From positions 1 to 64,000 of the forward strand of contig NZ_FODC01000009.1 in the NCBI RefSeq assembly GCF_900110275.1: a stretch of 64,000 bases of DNA. The letters are read 5' to 3'. Source of the DNA: Duganella sp. CF517. GTDB lineage: Bacteria; Pseudomonadota; Gammaproteobacteria; Burkholderiales; Burkholderiaceae_D. This document shows, one piece after another, positions 33,398 to 42,303 of this stretch. Under the pieces are notes generated by a model. The model saw only the letters and a list, made by a program, of their open reading frames with translations. It searched no databases and was not told where the DNA came from. The position numbers and the translations under genes were made by a program. Positions within the stretch are counted from its first letter, which is position 1; every line of letters begins with the position of its first letter.

Positions 33398-35641
33398 ATG
33401 AAGAACAACAGTAAAAAAATCGGTGCGCTGACGTTGGGCGCCTTGCTTGTCAGCTCGGCATGGGCGGGCGGGTTGGATGCGGCGGATGCGGCCAGCGCGC
33501 CCATTCTGGACCGCACCGACAGTGCCGCCGTTCCCAGCGTGACGGTGAGCGCGACGCGCCGCAACGCCTCGCTGCAATCGGTGCCGGTGGCCGTGTCGGT
33601 GCTCAACGGCGACGACCTGGCCCAGGCCAACCGCACCAGCATCGACACCATCGTCCAGGAAGTGCCGAGCGTGACGTTCCGTCAGCAGGGTGGCAACAAG
33701 GATTCGACGATCTTCGTGCGCGGTATCGGTACCATCTCGACTTCTCCCGGCGTGGAACCCACTGTGTCGACGGTGATCGACGGCGTGGTGTACGCGCGCC
33801 CGGGCCAGGCGACGCTGGATTTGCTGGACATCGAGCACATCGAGATCCTGCGCGGCCCGCAAGGCACCTTGTTCGGCAAGAACGCGTCGTCCGGCGTGCT
33901 GAACGTGATCGGCCGCAAACCTGCGGAACAGACCAGCGGCTTTGTCGACGCCTCCTGGTACGAGGGCAATGAGAAGCGCGTGCGCGCCGGCCTGTCGGGC
34001 ACGATCCAGCCGGGCGTGGTCGCCGCCGCCGTCACCGCGCTGTATGCGGACTACGACGGCAATGTCGACAACCTCCACGCCGGCGGCGGCAAGGTCAATG
34101 GATACGATCGCAAAGGCGTGCGCGCGCGCGTCGACATCACGCCGAACAAGAATCTGGATATCAGCCTGATCGCGGACTATCTGCGCTCCAACGCCTCGCC
34201 GTCCTTCACCGCCTACAAGTCCACCAGCGCGCCGTTCTCGCAGGCGATCGCGCCGGTGGTCGCGTCGACCCAAAACCGCAGCATCAACACCGATATTCCA
34301 AGCGATATCCGCGACATCAACAAGGGCTTGTCGGCGCAGGTTGACTGGCGCAACGGCGGCTACACCCTGACCTCGATCACGGCGGTGCGCGACTGGGCCA
34401 ATCAGCAATACACCAGCACCTCGGCCATCGGCAACGCGGCGGAAGCGGCGCGCATCAGCGCCGCCTATCCGGCCACGCGCGATATCGGCACCGTCGATTT
34501 CCGCCAGGTGTCGCAGGAGCTGCGGCTGGCGTCGCCGAAGGACCAGTTCCTCGAATATGTCGTCGGCGCGTTCTACCTGCATGGCAAGGACCGCGAAACG
34601 TACCAGCGCATCGTCGCTACCACGACGGCGCCCAATTCCGGCCGCGCCGACTATGGCGTCAAGAACGACAGCTATTCGCTGTTCGGCGAAAGCACGTTCA
34701 ATCTGACGCCGGAGTGGCGCGCCATCGCCGGCGCGCGCTGGACCAAGGATGAACTGTCCTACGACCATGTCCGCAGCTCGACATCGACGGCGGCGTTCCC
34801 CGGCGTGCAGCCCGGCGTGAGCAACAGCGGCTCGACCAGCGAGGACGGCTACTCCGGGCGCGTCGGCCTGCAATACCAGCTGTCGCGCGACGTGAACGCC
34901 TACGCGACGTACTCGCGCGGCTACAAGGGGCCGGCCTACAACGTCTTCTTCAACATGCTTGGCCGCGACACCTTGGCGCTCAAGCCGGAAACCTCCGATT
35001 CGTTCGAGCTGGGATTGAAGGCGAGCGCCTTCGACCGCCGCCTGACCGCCAATGTCGCCGTCTTCAACACCAAGTATTCGAACTACCAGGCCAACTTCTT
35101 CGACACCGTCGCCGGCACCGTCATCACGCGACTGATCAACGCGGGCGACGTGTCGACCAAGGGCGTCGAGCTGGATATCAACGCGCGGCCGACCCGCGAA
35201 CTGACGTTGACCGTGTCGCTGGCCTACACCGATGCCAGTATCGACAGCTTCAACTGCCCGCCGGCCGCCACGGCGTCGTGCAATCTGAATGGCCAGCCGT
35301 TGCCGTTTTCGCCGAAGTGGAAGTCCTTCACTCGCGCCAACTACGCGCTGCCGCTGCAAAACGGTTTGATCGTCGACTTCTCGGCCGACTATACCTATCA
35401 GGCCAAGACGCAGTTCGACCTGTTCCAGTCGCCGGATGCGATCCAGGGCGCGTATGGCGTCATCAACGCCGGCATCGCCTTGTCATCGACGCCGGGCGGC
35501 TGGCGCATCGCATTGGTGGGTAAAAACCTGGCCAACAAATCCTACGCGACGAATCTGGTCACCTCGACCGGCTATGTCACGCGTGCCGTGCCGCGTGACG
35601 ATGAGCGCTACTTCGGCATCACCGCACGCAAGGAGTTCTGA
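33398..35641 (+). CDS. TonB-dependent outer-membrane receptor
   Basis: A 747-residue outer-membrane active transporter. A signal peptide (MKNNSKKIGALTLGALLVSS) is followed by a possible TonB-box region (VPSVTVSATRRNAS) and a plug domain (about 50-165, with VPSVTFRQQGGNKDSTIFVR, GIGTISTSPG and IEILRGPQGTLFGKNASSG). The rest is a beta-barrel ending in the aromatic residue of ITARKEF. The sequence style (EILRGPQGTLFGKN, then late SRGYKGPAYNVFF) belongs to the broad group of receptors for siderophores, polyphenols or organic compounds rather than a defined family. It overlaps the monooxygenase start by one base, suggesting import coupled to degradation. Confidence 0.93.
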   Translation: MKNNSKKIGALTLGALLVSSAWAGGLDAADAASAPILDRTDSAAVPSVTVSATRRNASLQSVPVAVSVLNGDDLAQANRTSIDTIVQEVPSVTFRQQGGNKDSTIFVRGIGTISTSPGVEPTVSTVIDGVVYARPGQATLDLLDIEHIEILRGPQGTLFGKNASSGVLNVIGRKPAEQTSGFVDASWYEGNEKRVRAGLSGTIQPGVVAAAVTALYADYDGNVDNLHAGGGKVNGYDRKGVRARVDITPNKNLDISLIADYLRSNASPSFTAYKSTSAPFSQAIAPVVASTQNRSINTDIPSDIRDINKGLSAQVDWRNGGYTLTSITAVRDWANQQYTSTSAIGNAAEAARISAAYPATRDIGTVDFRQVSQELRLASPKDQFLEYVVGAFYLHGKDRETYQRIVATTTAPNSGRADYGVKNDSYSLFGESTFNLTPEWRAIAGARWTKDELSYDHVRSSTSTAAFPGVQPGVSNSGSTSEDGYSGRVGLQYQLSRDVNAYATYSRGYKGPAYNVFFNMLGRDTLALKPETSDSFELGLKASAFDRRLTANVAVFNTKYSNYQANFFDTVAGTVITRLINAGDVSTKGVELDINARPTRELTLTVSLAYTDASIDSFNCPPAATASCNLNGQPLPFSPKWKSFTRANYALPLQNGLIVDFSADYTYQAKTQFDLFQSPDAIQGAYGVINAGIALSSTPGGWRIALVGKNLANKSYATNLVTSTGYVTRAVPRDDERYFGITARKEF
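33722..33735. promoter_or_regulatory. Putative intragenic LacI-type operator O2
   Basis: An exact 14-bp copy (GGTATCGGTACCAT) of the upstream site, 444 bp away and inside the TonB receptor gene, where it codes GIGTI. Glycine-isoleucine-glycine is a common receptor motif, so coincidence through coding is possible. Confidence 0.3.
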
Positions 35642-36915
35642 TGTCATCAACCAAGCAACTGAGCATCGCCGCCTTCATGATGCGGCACGGGCACCACGTC
35701 GCCGCGTGGCGGCATCCGCAGACGGACCTGGAGTCGAACCCGTTCAAGGTATTCCGGCAGCAGGTGCAAAGCGCGGAGCGGGCCTGCCTTGATGCGGTGT
35801 TCTTCGCCGACAGTCTGGCGTTGACCGGCGGCGTGCCTGCGCTGGAGCCGTTGACGTTGTTGTCGGCGCTGGCCGCGTCGACCGAAAAAATTGGTTTGAT
35901 CGGCACCGCCACCACCACCTACAACGAGCCTTACACGGTGGCGCGCCAGTTCGCGTCGCTCGACCAGATATCGGAGGGCAGGGCGGGCTGGAACCTGGTC
36001 ACGTCCGACAACGCGGCGGAGGCGGCCAATTTCGGCCGCGACCAGCACGTGGCGCACGCGGCGCGCTATGAGCGCGCGCGCGAATTTCATCAGGTTGTCA
36101 CGGGATTGTGGGATAGTTGGGAGGATGGGGCGCTTATTAACGACAAGGATGGCGGCCGGCTGGTCGATCCCGCCAAACTGCGCAAGTTGAATCATCGCGG
36201 CCCGCATTTCGCCGTCGCCGGGCCGCTGAACGTGTCGCGCAGTCCGCAGGGGCGGCCGGTGGTGGTGCAGGCCGGCGGTTCCGAGGCCGGACGCGATCTG
36301 GCCGCCGCCACGGCGGAGGTGGTGTTCACCGCGCAGCCGTCGCTGGCGAAGGCGCAGGATTTTTACCGCGACATGACGCGCCGCGTGGTGGCGCATGGCC
36401 GCTCGCCGGAGTCGCTGAAGGTGATGCCCGGCTTGTTCGCGGTGGTGGGGCGCTCGCAGGGCGAGGCGGACGACAAGTTCGGCGAGTTGCAGCGTTTGAT
36501 CGAGCCGAAGGCCGGCTTGGCGCTATTGGGGCGCATGATCGGCAACTTCGATCTATCGGGCTATCCGCTGGACGGTCCGCTGCCGGATCTGCCGCAGACG
36601 CAGGACGGCCAGCGCAGCCGCCAGCAGTTGCTGACCGATCTGGCGCAGGGCGAGAATTTGACGATACGCCAGCTGTACGAGCGCATCGCCGGCGGGCGCG
36701 GACACTTCACGGTGGTCGGCACGGCGCAGGCGGTGGCAGATCAGATGCAGGCGTGGTTCGAGCAGGAGGCGGCGGACGGCTTCAATTTCATGGCGCCGGC
36801 GCTGCCGGGAGGGTTGGATGATTTCCTGTCGCTGGTGGTGCCGGAGTTGCAGCGGCGCGGTTTGTTCCGCACCGCGTACCATGGCACGACGTTGCGGGAG
36901 CATTTGGGTCTATAG
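35641..36915 (+). CDS. LLM-class flavin monooxygenase (NtaA/SnaA/DszA family)
   Basis: A 424-residue reduced-flavin-dependent monooxygenase. Family marks are MMRHGHHVAAWRHP, CLDAVFFADSLALTGG, IGLIGTATTTYNEPYTVARQ, EGRAGWNLVTSDN and RPVVVQAGGSEAGRDLAAAT. Relatives oxidise nitrilotriacetate, dibenzothiophene sulfone, alkanesulfonates and other small organics with FMNH2 supplied by a separate reductase; none is encoded nearby. The substrate cannot be read from sequence. It starts at ATG 35641 inside the receptor stop codon and is followed by a secreted hydrolase after 12 bp. Confidence 0.92.
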   Translation: MSSTKQLSIAAFMMRHGHHVAAWRHPQTDLESNPFKVFRQQVQSAERACLDAVFFADSLALTGGVPALEPLTLLSALAASTEKIGLIGTATTTYNEPYTVARQFASLDQISEGRAGWNLVTSDNAAEAANFGRDQHVAHAARYERAREFHQVVTGLWDSWEDGALINDKDGGRLVDPAKLRKLNHRGPHFAVAGPLNVSRSPQGRPVVVQAGGSEAGRDLAAATAEVVFTAQPSLAKAQDFYRDMTRRVVAHGRSPESLKVMPGLFAVVGRSQGEADDKFGELQRLIEPKAGLALLGRMIGNFDLSGYPLDGPLPDLPQTQDGQRSRQQLLTDLAQGENLTIRQLYERIAGGRGHFTVVGTAQAVADQMQAWFEQEAADGFNFMAPALPGGLDDFLSLVVPELQRRGLFRTAYHGTTLREHLGL

Positions 36916-36927
36916 ACAAGGATAAAA

Positions 36928-38211
36928 ATGAAGGTAGCCAGCAGGATTGTGATCGCGGCATTGGCCGTTTCGGCGTTGATCGCGCCAGTGCGCGCGCAGG
37001 AATACTTCGGCGACTTCCGCCCCGACGCGCCGGAGCTGGCCGCGCGCGGCTCTTTGCCGGTCGGCGTGCGCACTCTGGTAGCGGAGCATGCCGACCAACT
37101 GGACGTGCTCCATTACAGCGATGCCAACCCCGATCCGCGCTACACCCGCAAGCTGACGCTGGAAGTCTGGTACCCGGCCATTCTGGCGGCGGGACAGAAC
37201 GAACATACGGTTTACACCGATGTGCTGGGCGCCGGCCCGAACGATCCCGCCCGCCCCAACACGCCGTTCCAGTTCAACGGCCGCGCGGCGCGCGACGCGG
37301 CGCCCGTCGCCGGACGCTATCCGCTGGTGATCGTCTCGCACGGCTATCCGGGTTCGCGCCTGCAAATGAGCTACCTGACCGAGAACCTGGCGTCGAAGGG
37401 CTACGTCGTGGTGGCCATCGACCACCCCGAATCCACGCGCGCCGACAAGGCCGGCTTCGCCAGCACCCTGCTGAACCGCCGCCTGGACGACCTGTTTGTG
37501 CTCGACAGCGTCGCGGCCTGGGCCAAGCGCGGCAGCGGCAACTTCCTCGCCGGCGTGGCCGATGCCGGCAACACCGCCTTGATCGGCTACTCGATGGGCG
37601 CCTATGGCGCGCTGAACACCGTCGGCGCCGGCGTCAGCGCCGCCGCCGCCGCGTACGTCCCCGGCGGCAAGCTGGCCGTGAACCAGCAGGGCAACAAGGA
37701 CTACGAATCGCGCCGCGACGCCCGCATCAAGGCGCTGGTGGCCTTCGCGCCGTGGGGCGGCGCGCACAAGGTGTGGGATGCCCAAGGGTTGGCCGGCGTG
37801 CGCACGCCGACCCTTTTCATTACCGGCGACCAGGACGACGTGGCCGGCTACAAGGATGGCGTGGTGCGCATTTTCGAGGGCGTCGTCAATGCCGACCGCT
37901 ACCTGCTGACCTATCAGGGCGGGCGCCACAACTCGGCGCCGAATCCGCCGTCGCCGGCGATGTGGTCCAGCTTCGACGATTTCCAGTCGTATTCCGAGCC
38001 GGTGTGGGACAGCCGCCGCATCAACAACATCAACCAGCACTTCGTGACGGCCTTCCTCGGCATCCACCTCAAGGCGCAGCCGTTGCAGCCGTATCTGGAC
38101 TTGCCGCCGCTGGCCGCCGATGGCACCATCAAGCCCGATCCGGGCCTGTGGAAGGGCTTCCGCAAGCGCACCGCGCTCGGGCTGGAGTGGCGCCACCTGC
38201 CCGCCCGATAG
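36928..38211 (+). CDS. Secreted alpha/beta hydrolase (PAF-acetylhydrolase/dienelactone hydrolase-like)
   Basis: A 427-residue exported hydrolase. A signal peptide (MKVASRIVIAALAVSALIAP, cleavage near VRA-QE) precedes an alpha/beta-hydrolase fold. The nucleophile serine lies in TALIGYSMGAYGALN, the oxyanion region is PLVIVSHGYPGSRLQMSYL, the acid is probably in LFITGDQDDVAG, and the histidine is in TYQGGRHNSAPNP. The position after receptor and monooxygenase suggests that it cleaves an ester or lactone outside the cytoplasm, either to release the imported compound or to process an analogue; this is inference. Confidence 0.85.
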   Translation: MKVASRIVIAALAVSALIAPVRAQEYFGDFRPDAPELAARGSLPVGVRTLVAEHADQLDVLHYSDANPDPRYTRKLTLEVWYPAILAAGQNEHTVYTDVLGAGPNDPARPNTPFQFNGRAARDAAPVAGRYPLVIVSHGYPGSRLQMSYLTENLASKGYVVVAIDHPESTRADKAGFASTLLNRRLDDLFVLDSVAAWAKRGSGNFLAGVADAGNTALIGYSMGAYGALNTVGAGVSAAAAAYVPGGKLAVNQQGNKDYESRRDARIKALVAFAPWGGAHKVWDAQGLAGVRTPTLFITGDQDDVAGYKDGVVRIFEGVVNADRYLLTYQGGRHNSAPNPPSPAMWSSFDDFQSYSEPVWDSRRINNINQHFVTAFLGIHLKAQPLQPYLDLPPLAADGTIKPDPGLWKGFRKRTALGLEWRHLPAR

Positions 38212-38262
38212 GCACAATATGCGGCCAAGGGCGCGCGGGAGGGAAAAAACCCCGTGCGCTTG

Positions 38263-38268
38263 TATAAT
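38263..38268 (+). promoter_or_regulatory. -10 element (TATAAT) of the ubi operon
   Basis: An exact TATAAT lies 27 bp before the ubiE start. No good -35 hexamer is visible. Confidence 0.5.
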
Positions 38269-38294
38269 GCAGGCAAACTAACAGGCCTGCCACC

Positions 38295-39029
38295 ATGACA
38301 AATACCACTCATTTCGGTTACAAAACCGTCGCGGAAGACGACAAAGTCCGCGAAGTCGCCAAGGTTTTCCATTCCGTCGCCGCCAAGTACGACATCATGA
38401 ACGACGTCATGTCGGGTGGCCTGCACCGTCTGTGGAAGACGTTCACCATCGCCAACGCGGCCGTGCGCCCCGGTTTCAAGTGCCTCGACATCGCCGGCGG
38501 CACGGGCGACCTGGCCAAGGTGTTCGCCAAGCAGGCCGGCCCGACCGGCGAGGTGTGGCTGACCGACATCAACGAGTCGATGTTGCGCGTCGGCCGCGAC
38601 CGCCTCTTGAATCGTGGCCTGTTGACCCCCACCTTACTGTGTGATGCGGAGAAATTGCCGTTCCCGGATAACTATTTCGACCGCGTCAGCGTCGCTTTCG
38701 GGCTGCGCAATATGACCCACAAGGATCAGGCGCTGGCGGAAATGCGCCGCGTATTGAAGCCCGGCGGCAAGTTGCTGGTGCTGGAGTTTTCCAAGGTGGC
38801 GACGCCTTTGCAAAAACCGTACGATATTTATTCATTCAAGGTGCTGCCTTGGATGGGCCAGAAGATTGCCGGCGACGCCGAAAGCTATCGCTATCTGGCC
38901 GAGTCGATCCGCATGCACCCGGACCAGGACACGCTCAAAACCATGATGGAAGAGGCGGGTCTGGAACGGGTCACGTATTACAACTTGACGGCAGGTGTGG
39001 CCGCTTTACACACCGGTATCAAACTGTAA
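38295..39029 (+). CDS. ubiE: Ubiquinone/menaquinone C-methyltransferase UbiE
   Basis: An SAM-dependent methyltransferase for the C-methylation step of ubiquinone (and menaquinone) synthesis. It has 244 residues. The class I motifs are KCLDIAGGTGDLAKVFAK (motif I), LPFPDNYFDRVSVAFGLRNM (the UbiE signature) and RVLKPGGKLLVLEFSKV. The N-terminal YDIMNDVMSGGLHRLWK is also typical. The Tim44-like gene follows after 17 bp. Confidence 0.97.
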   Translation: MTNTTHFGYKTVAEDDKVREVAKVFHSVAAKYDIMNDVMSGGLHRLWKTFTIANAAVRPGFKCLDIAGGTGDLAKVFAKQAGPTGEVWLTDINESMLRVGRDRLLNRGLLTPTLLCDAEKLPFPDNYFDRVSVAFGLRNMTHKDQALAEMRRVLKPGGKLLVLEFSKVATPLQKPYDIYSFKVLPWMGQKIAGDAESYRYLAESIRMHPDQDTLKTMMEEAGLERVTYYNLTAGVAALHTGIKL

Positions 39030-39046
39030 ATACTGTAGGAATGACC

Positions 39047-40012
39047 ATGAACATGAAAAAATTGATGATCAGCGCGATTGTCGCGCTGTCCGCCTTCACG
39101 ATGCTGGCCGAGGCGACCGCGCGTCCCGCCGGCGGCAACCGTTCGATCGGCCGCCAGTCGCAAAACGTCAACCGCATGCCGCCGGCCGCCGCGCCGACGC
39201 CGGCGCCGCGCCAGGCCGCCCCGGCGCCTGCCCCGAACGCGCCGAACGCCATGCCGGCCAAGCGCCCCAGCATGTGGAAAGGCATCCTCGGCGGCGCGCT
39301 GCTGGGCCTGGGCCTGGGCGCTTTGTTCTCGCACCTGGGCATCGGCGGCGCGATGGCGTCGATCCTGAGCACGTTGCTGATGCTGGCGTTGCTGGCCGGC
39401 GCCGCGTACTTCATCTTCCGCATGTTCCGCCGCAAGTCGCAACCGACCGTGGCGCCGGCGGCAGGTGGTAATTTCGGCGGCAACTTCAATGGCAGCGGTA
39501 ACAACAACGCCTACGACAACGGCTACAACAAGGCCTACGCCCCGCAAGCCGGCGGCACGCCGGAAATCGGTTCGCGCCTGCCTGAGCAGCAATACCAGCC
39601 GGTGCAAGCCGCGCCGGTGCCGCACACCCCGTGGGGCGTGCCGGGCGACTTCGACGCCGTGTCGTTCCTGCGCGTGGCCAAAAGCAACTTCATCCGCCTG
39701 CAAGCGGCGTGGGACAAGGGCGACACCGCCGACATCCGCGAGTTCACCACGCCTGAAGTATTTGCTGAAATGAAATTGCAAATCAACGAGCGCGGCGCGC
39801 AAAAGGATTACACCGACGTCGTCAGCATCGACGCCGAGCTGCTGGGCATCGAGACGAGCGAGACCGAGTACCTCGCCAGCGTCAAGTTCGTCGGCATGAT
39901 CAAGCCCGCGCCCGACGCGCTGGCCGAGCCGTTCAACGAGGTGTGGAACCTGACCAAGCCGGTGTCCGGCGCTTCGGGCTGGTTGCTTGCTGGTATTCAA
40001 CAGTTGGCGTAA
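39047..40012 (+). CDS. Tim44-like domain membrane protein
   Basis: A 321-residue exported or membrane-anchored protein. A signal sequence (MKKLMISAIVALSAFTMLAE) leads to an alanine/proline-rich linker, two adjacent hydrophobic helices (GILGGALLGLGLGALFSHLG and ILSTLLMLALLAGAAYFIFR), an asparagine/glycine-rich spacer (NFNGSGNNNAYDNGYNKAY) and a C-terminal Tim44-like domain from about residue 205 (FLRVAKSNFIRLQAAWDKGD). Function is unknown. AGGA at 39037-39040 favours ATG 39047 over 39041 and 39053. It lies within the ubiquinone gene group and is closed by a terminator. Confidence 0.88.
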   Translation: MNMKKLMISAIVALSAFTMLAEATARPAGGNRSIGRQSQNVNRMPPAAAPTPAPRQAAPAPAPNAPNAMPAKRPSMWKGILGGALLGLGLGALFSHLGIGGAMASILSTLLMLALLAGAAYFIFRMFRRKSQPTVAPAAGGNFGGNFNGSGNNNAYDNGYNKAYAPQAGGTPEIGSRLPEQQYQPVQAAPVPHTPWGVPGDFDAVSFLRVAKSNFIRLQAAWDKGDTADIREFTTPEVFAEMKLQINERGAQKDYTDVVSIDAELLGIETSETEYLASVKFVGMIKPAPDALAEPFNEVWNLTKPVSGASGWLLAGIQQLA

Positions 40013-40047
40013 TCACCGGGAAATCCCGGCGAACTGGTAAGATCGAG

Positions 40048-40077
40048 ACCGCCCGCTTTCCGGGCGGTTTTGTTTTT
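40048..40077 (+). terminator. Rho-independent terminator after the Tim44-like gene
   Basis: An 8-bp stem (ACCGCCCG at 40048-40055, CGGGCGGT at 40061-40068), a CTTTC loop and the tail TTTGTTTTT. Confidence 0.9.
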
Positions 40078-40112
40078 CCGGCGTAAAGAACTTGTTGAGC
40101 GACGACCTACCG

Positions 40113-40736
40113 ATGACCCCACTGAACTTCAGTCACTTATCCGCCCTGTTATCCGCCGCCGCGCCGGCAAGCGCGGCCGTCAACCATCTGCTGGCGCAGG
40201 AGCCGTGGGCGCGCGAGCAGTTGCGGCGCCACGCCGGCAAGGTCGCCTGCATCGACGCCGGCACCGTCGCGCTGCGCCTGCGCGTGACCGCCGACGGTTT
40301 GTTCGAGCCCGCACCGGCGGATGAGCCGGCCCGGGTTACCATCAGGGTCAAGCTGCCGGACCTGCCGCTGATCGCGCAAAACCGCGAGCGCGCGTTCTCG
40401 TACGTGCGCATCGAGGGCGACGCCGATTTCGCCAACGCCATCTCCAGCCTGAGCACGTCGCTGCGCTGGGAAGCGGAGGTCGATTTGGAAAAAGTGGTCG
40501 GCCCGGTGGCGGCGGTGCGCATGGTGTCGGGTGCCAGGGCCGCGTTCGAGGCGGTCAAGACGGGCCACCAGAAGCTGGCCGAAAACGTCGCCGAGTTCCT
40601 GCTCGATGAAAAACAGGTGCTGGTGCGCCCGCAGGCGGTGGAGGAATTCTCGGCCGACGTGGTGCGCCTGCGCGACGACGTGGAACGGGCCGCCAAGCGC
40701 CTGGCCAAACTGGAACAGAAACTGGGAACCCAATGA
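40113..40736 (+). CDS. ubiJ: Ubiquinone biosynthesis accessory factor UbiJ
   Basis: A 207-residue SCP2-domain protein; UbiJ binds lipids and helps organise the soluble ubiquinone-synthesis complex. The SCP2 fold spans about residues 10-120 (ACIDAGTVALRLRVTADGLF, VRIEGDADFANAISSLSTSL). The C-terminus is a coiled coil (FSADVVRLRDDVERAAKRLA). The ATG at 40113 (MTPLNF) is preferred to the TTG at 40092. The ATGA overlap with ubiB by four bases couples the two. Confidence 0.9.
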   Translation: MTPLNFSHLSALLSAAAPASAAVNHLLAQEPWAREQLRRHAGKVACIDAGTVALRLRVTADGLFEPAPADEPARVTIRVKLPDLPLIAQNRERAFSYVRIEGDADFANAISSLSTSLRWEAEVDLEKVVGPVAAVRMVSGARAAFEAVKTGHQKLAENVAEFLLDEKQVLVRPQAVEEFSADVVRLRDDVERAAKRLAKLEQKLGTQ

Positions 40737-42301
40737 TTTTGAAATTTTTACGCCTGCTGAAGATCCTGCGGGTCGCCATTCGTTACGGTCTCGACGAAAT
40801 CGCCATTTCCGGCCTCAAAGTGCCGCGTACCGCCAAGCTCATCGACACGATCATTTTCTGGCGCGACATCTCCGCCCCGCGCGGCGTGCGCCTGCGCATG
40901 GCGCTCGAGGACCTGGGGCCGATCTTCGTCAAGTTCGGCCAGGTGCTGTCGACCCGCAGCGACCTGATACCGGCCGACCTGGTGATCGAGCTGTCGCGCC
41001 TGCAGGACCGGGTGCCGCCGTTCGATTCCGACCTGGCCATCGCGCAGATCCGCAAATCGCTGGGCGCCCACCCGGACCAGCTGTTCGCCTCGTTCGAGCG
41101 CACGCCGGTGGCGTCGGCGTCGATCGCGCAGGTGCACTTCGCCACCTTGAAGGACGGCAAGCAGGTCGCGGTCAAGGTGCTGCGTCCCGGCATGAAGAAA
41201 TCGATTGACGAGGATGTCGCGCTGATGCACATCGCCGCCGAGTGGGTCGGCCGCGTGTGGGCCGACAGCAAGCGCCTGAAGCCGAAGGAAGTCGTCGCCG
41301 AGTTCGACAAATACCTGCACGACGAGCTCGACCTGATGCGCGAGGCGGCCAACGCCAGCCAGCTGCGCCGCAACTTCGCCGACTCCAAGCTGCTGATGGT
41401 GCCGGAGATGTACTGGGACTATTGTTCCAACAGCGTGATCGTGATGGAGCGCATGCACGGGCTGCCGGTGTCGCAGATCGACAAGCTCGAAGCGGCCGGC
41501 GTGGACCTGAAAAAACTGTCCAGCGACGGCGTCGAGATCTTCTTCACGCAAGTGTTCCGCGACGGCTTTTTCCACGCCGACATGCACCCGGGGAATATCC
41601 TGGTGTCGATCGAACCGGAAACCCTGGGCCGCTACATCGCGCTCGACTTCGGCATCGTCGGCACGCTCAACGACTACGACAAGGATTACCTGTCGCAAAA
41701 CTTCCTGGCCTTCTTCCGCCGCGACTACAAGCGCGTGGCCGAGGCCCACATCGAATCGGGATGGGCGCCGAAGGAAACCCGCGTCGACGAACTCGAGTCG
41801 GCCGTGCGCGCCTGCTGCGAACCGATCTTCGACCGTCCGCTGAAGGACATCTCCTTCGGCCAGATCCTGCTGCGGCTGTTCCAGACCTCGCGCCGCTTCA
41901 ATGTCGAAGTGCAGCCGCAACTGGTGCTGCTGCAAAAGACGCTGCTCAACATCGAAGGCCTGGGCCGCCAGCTCGACCCCGACCTCGACCTGTGGAAGAC
42001 CGCCAAGCCGTATCTGGAGAACTGGATGGCCGAGCAGGTCGGCTGGCAGGGCTTGCTGCAGCGGTTGAAGGCCGAGGCGCCGCGCTACACGCAGATCCTG
42101 CCGCAGCTGCCGCGCTTGATTCACCGGGCGCTGGAGCAGCAGGGCGAGCAGCCGGCCGATAACGGCGAACTGATCAAAGTGCTGATCCACGAACAGCAGC
42201 GCACCAACCGGTTGCTCAGCTTTGTGATCTACTTCGCCGGCGCGTTCGGGCTGGGCGTGGCCGGCTTCCAGCTGTACCTGCGCTGGCACCACCTGCTCTG
42301 A
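40733..42301 (+). CDS. ubiB: Ubiquinone biosynthesis regulatory kinase-like protein UbiB
   Basis: A 522-residue member of the ABC1/ADCK atypical kinase family needed for ubiquinone synthesis. Motifs are the invariant KxGQ-type segment LGPIFVKFGQVLSTRSDLIP, the alanine-rich nucleotide loop ASASIAQVHFA, the catalytic-loop HADMHPGNILVS and the DFG-like ALDFGIVG. A C-terminal membrane anchor (SFVIYFAGAFGLGVAGFQLY) is present. The ATG at 40733 overlaps ubiJ. The next gene follows after 2 bp. Confidence 0.97.
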   Translation: MILKFLRLLKILRVAIRYGLDEIAISGLKVPRTAKLIDTIIFWRDISAPRGVRLRMALEDLGPIFVKFGQVLSTRSDLIPADLVIELSRLQDRVPPFDSDLAIAQIRKSLGAHPDQLFASFERTPVASASIAQVHFATLKDGKQVAVKVLRPGMKKSIDEDVALMHIAAEWVGRVWADSKRLKPKEVVAEFDKYLHDELDLMREAANASQLRRNFADSKLLMVPEMYWDYCSNSVIVMERMHGLPVSQIDKLEAAGVDLKKLSSDGVEIFFTQVFRDGFFHADMHPGNILVSIEPETLGRYIALDFGIVGTLNDYDKDYLSQNFLAFFRRDYKRVAEAHIESGWAPKETRVDELESAVRACCEPIFDRPLKDISFGQILLRLFQTSRRFNVEVQPQLVLLQKTLLNIEGLGRQLDPDLDLWKTAKPYLENWMAEQVGWQGLLQRLKAEAPRYTQILPQLPRLIHRALEQQGEQPADNGELIKVLIHEQQRTNRLLSFVIYFAGAFGLGVAGFQLYLRWHHLL

Positions 42302-42303
42302 TC

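Noticed and set aside
40092..40112. TTG start of UbiJ at 40092
   Set aside because: It adds seven residues without homology support; ATG 40113 fits the family start better.
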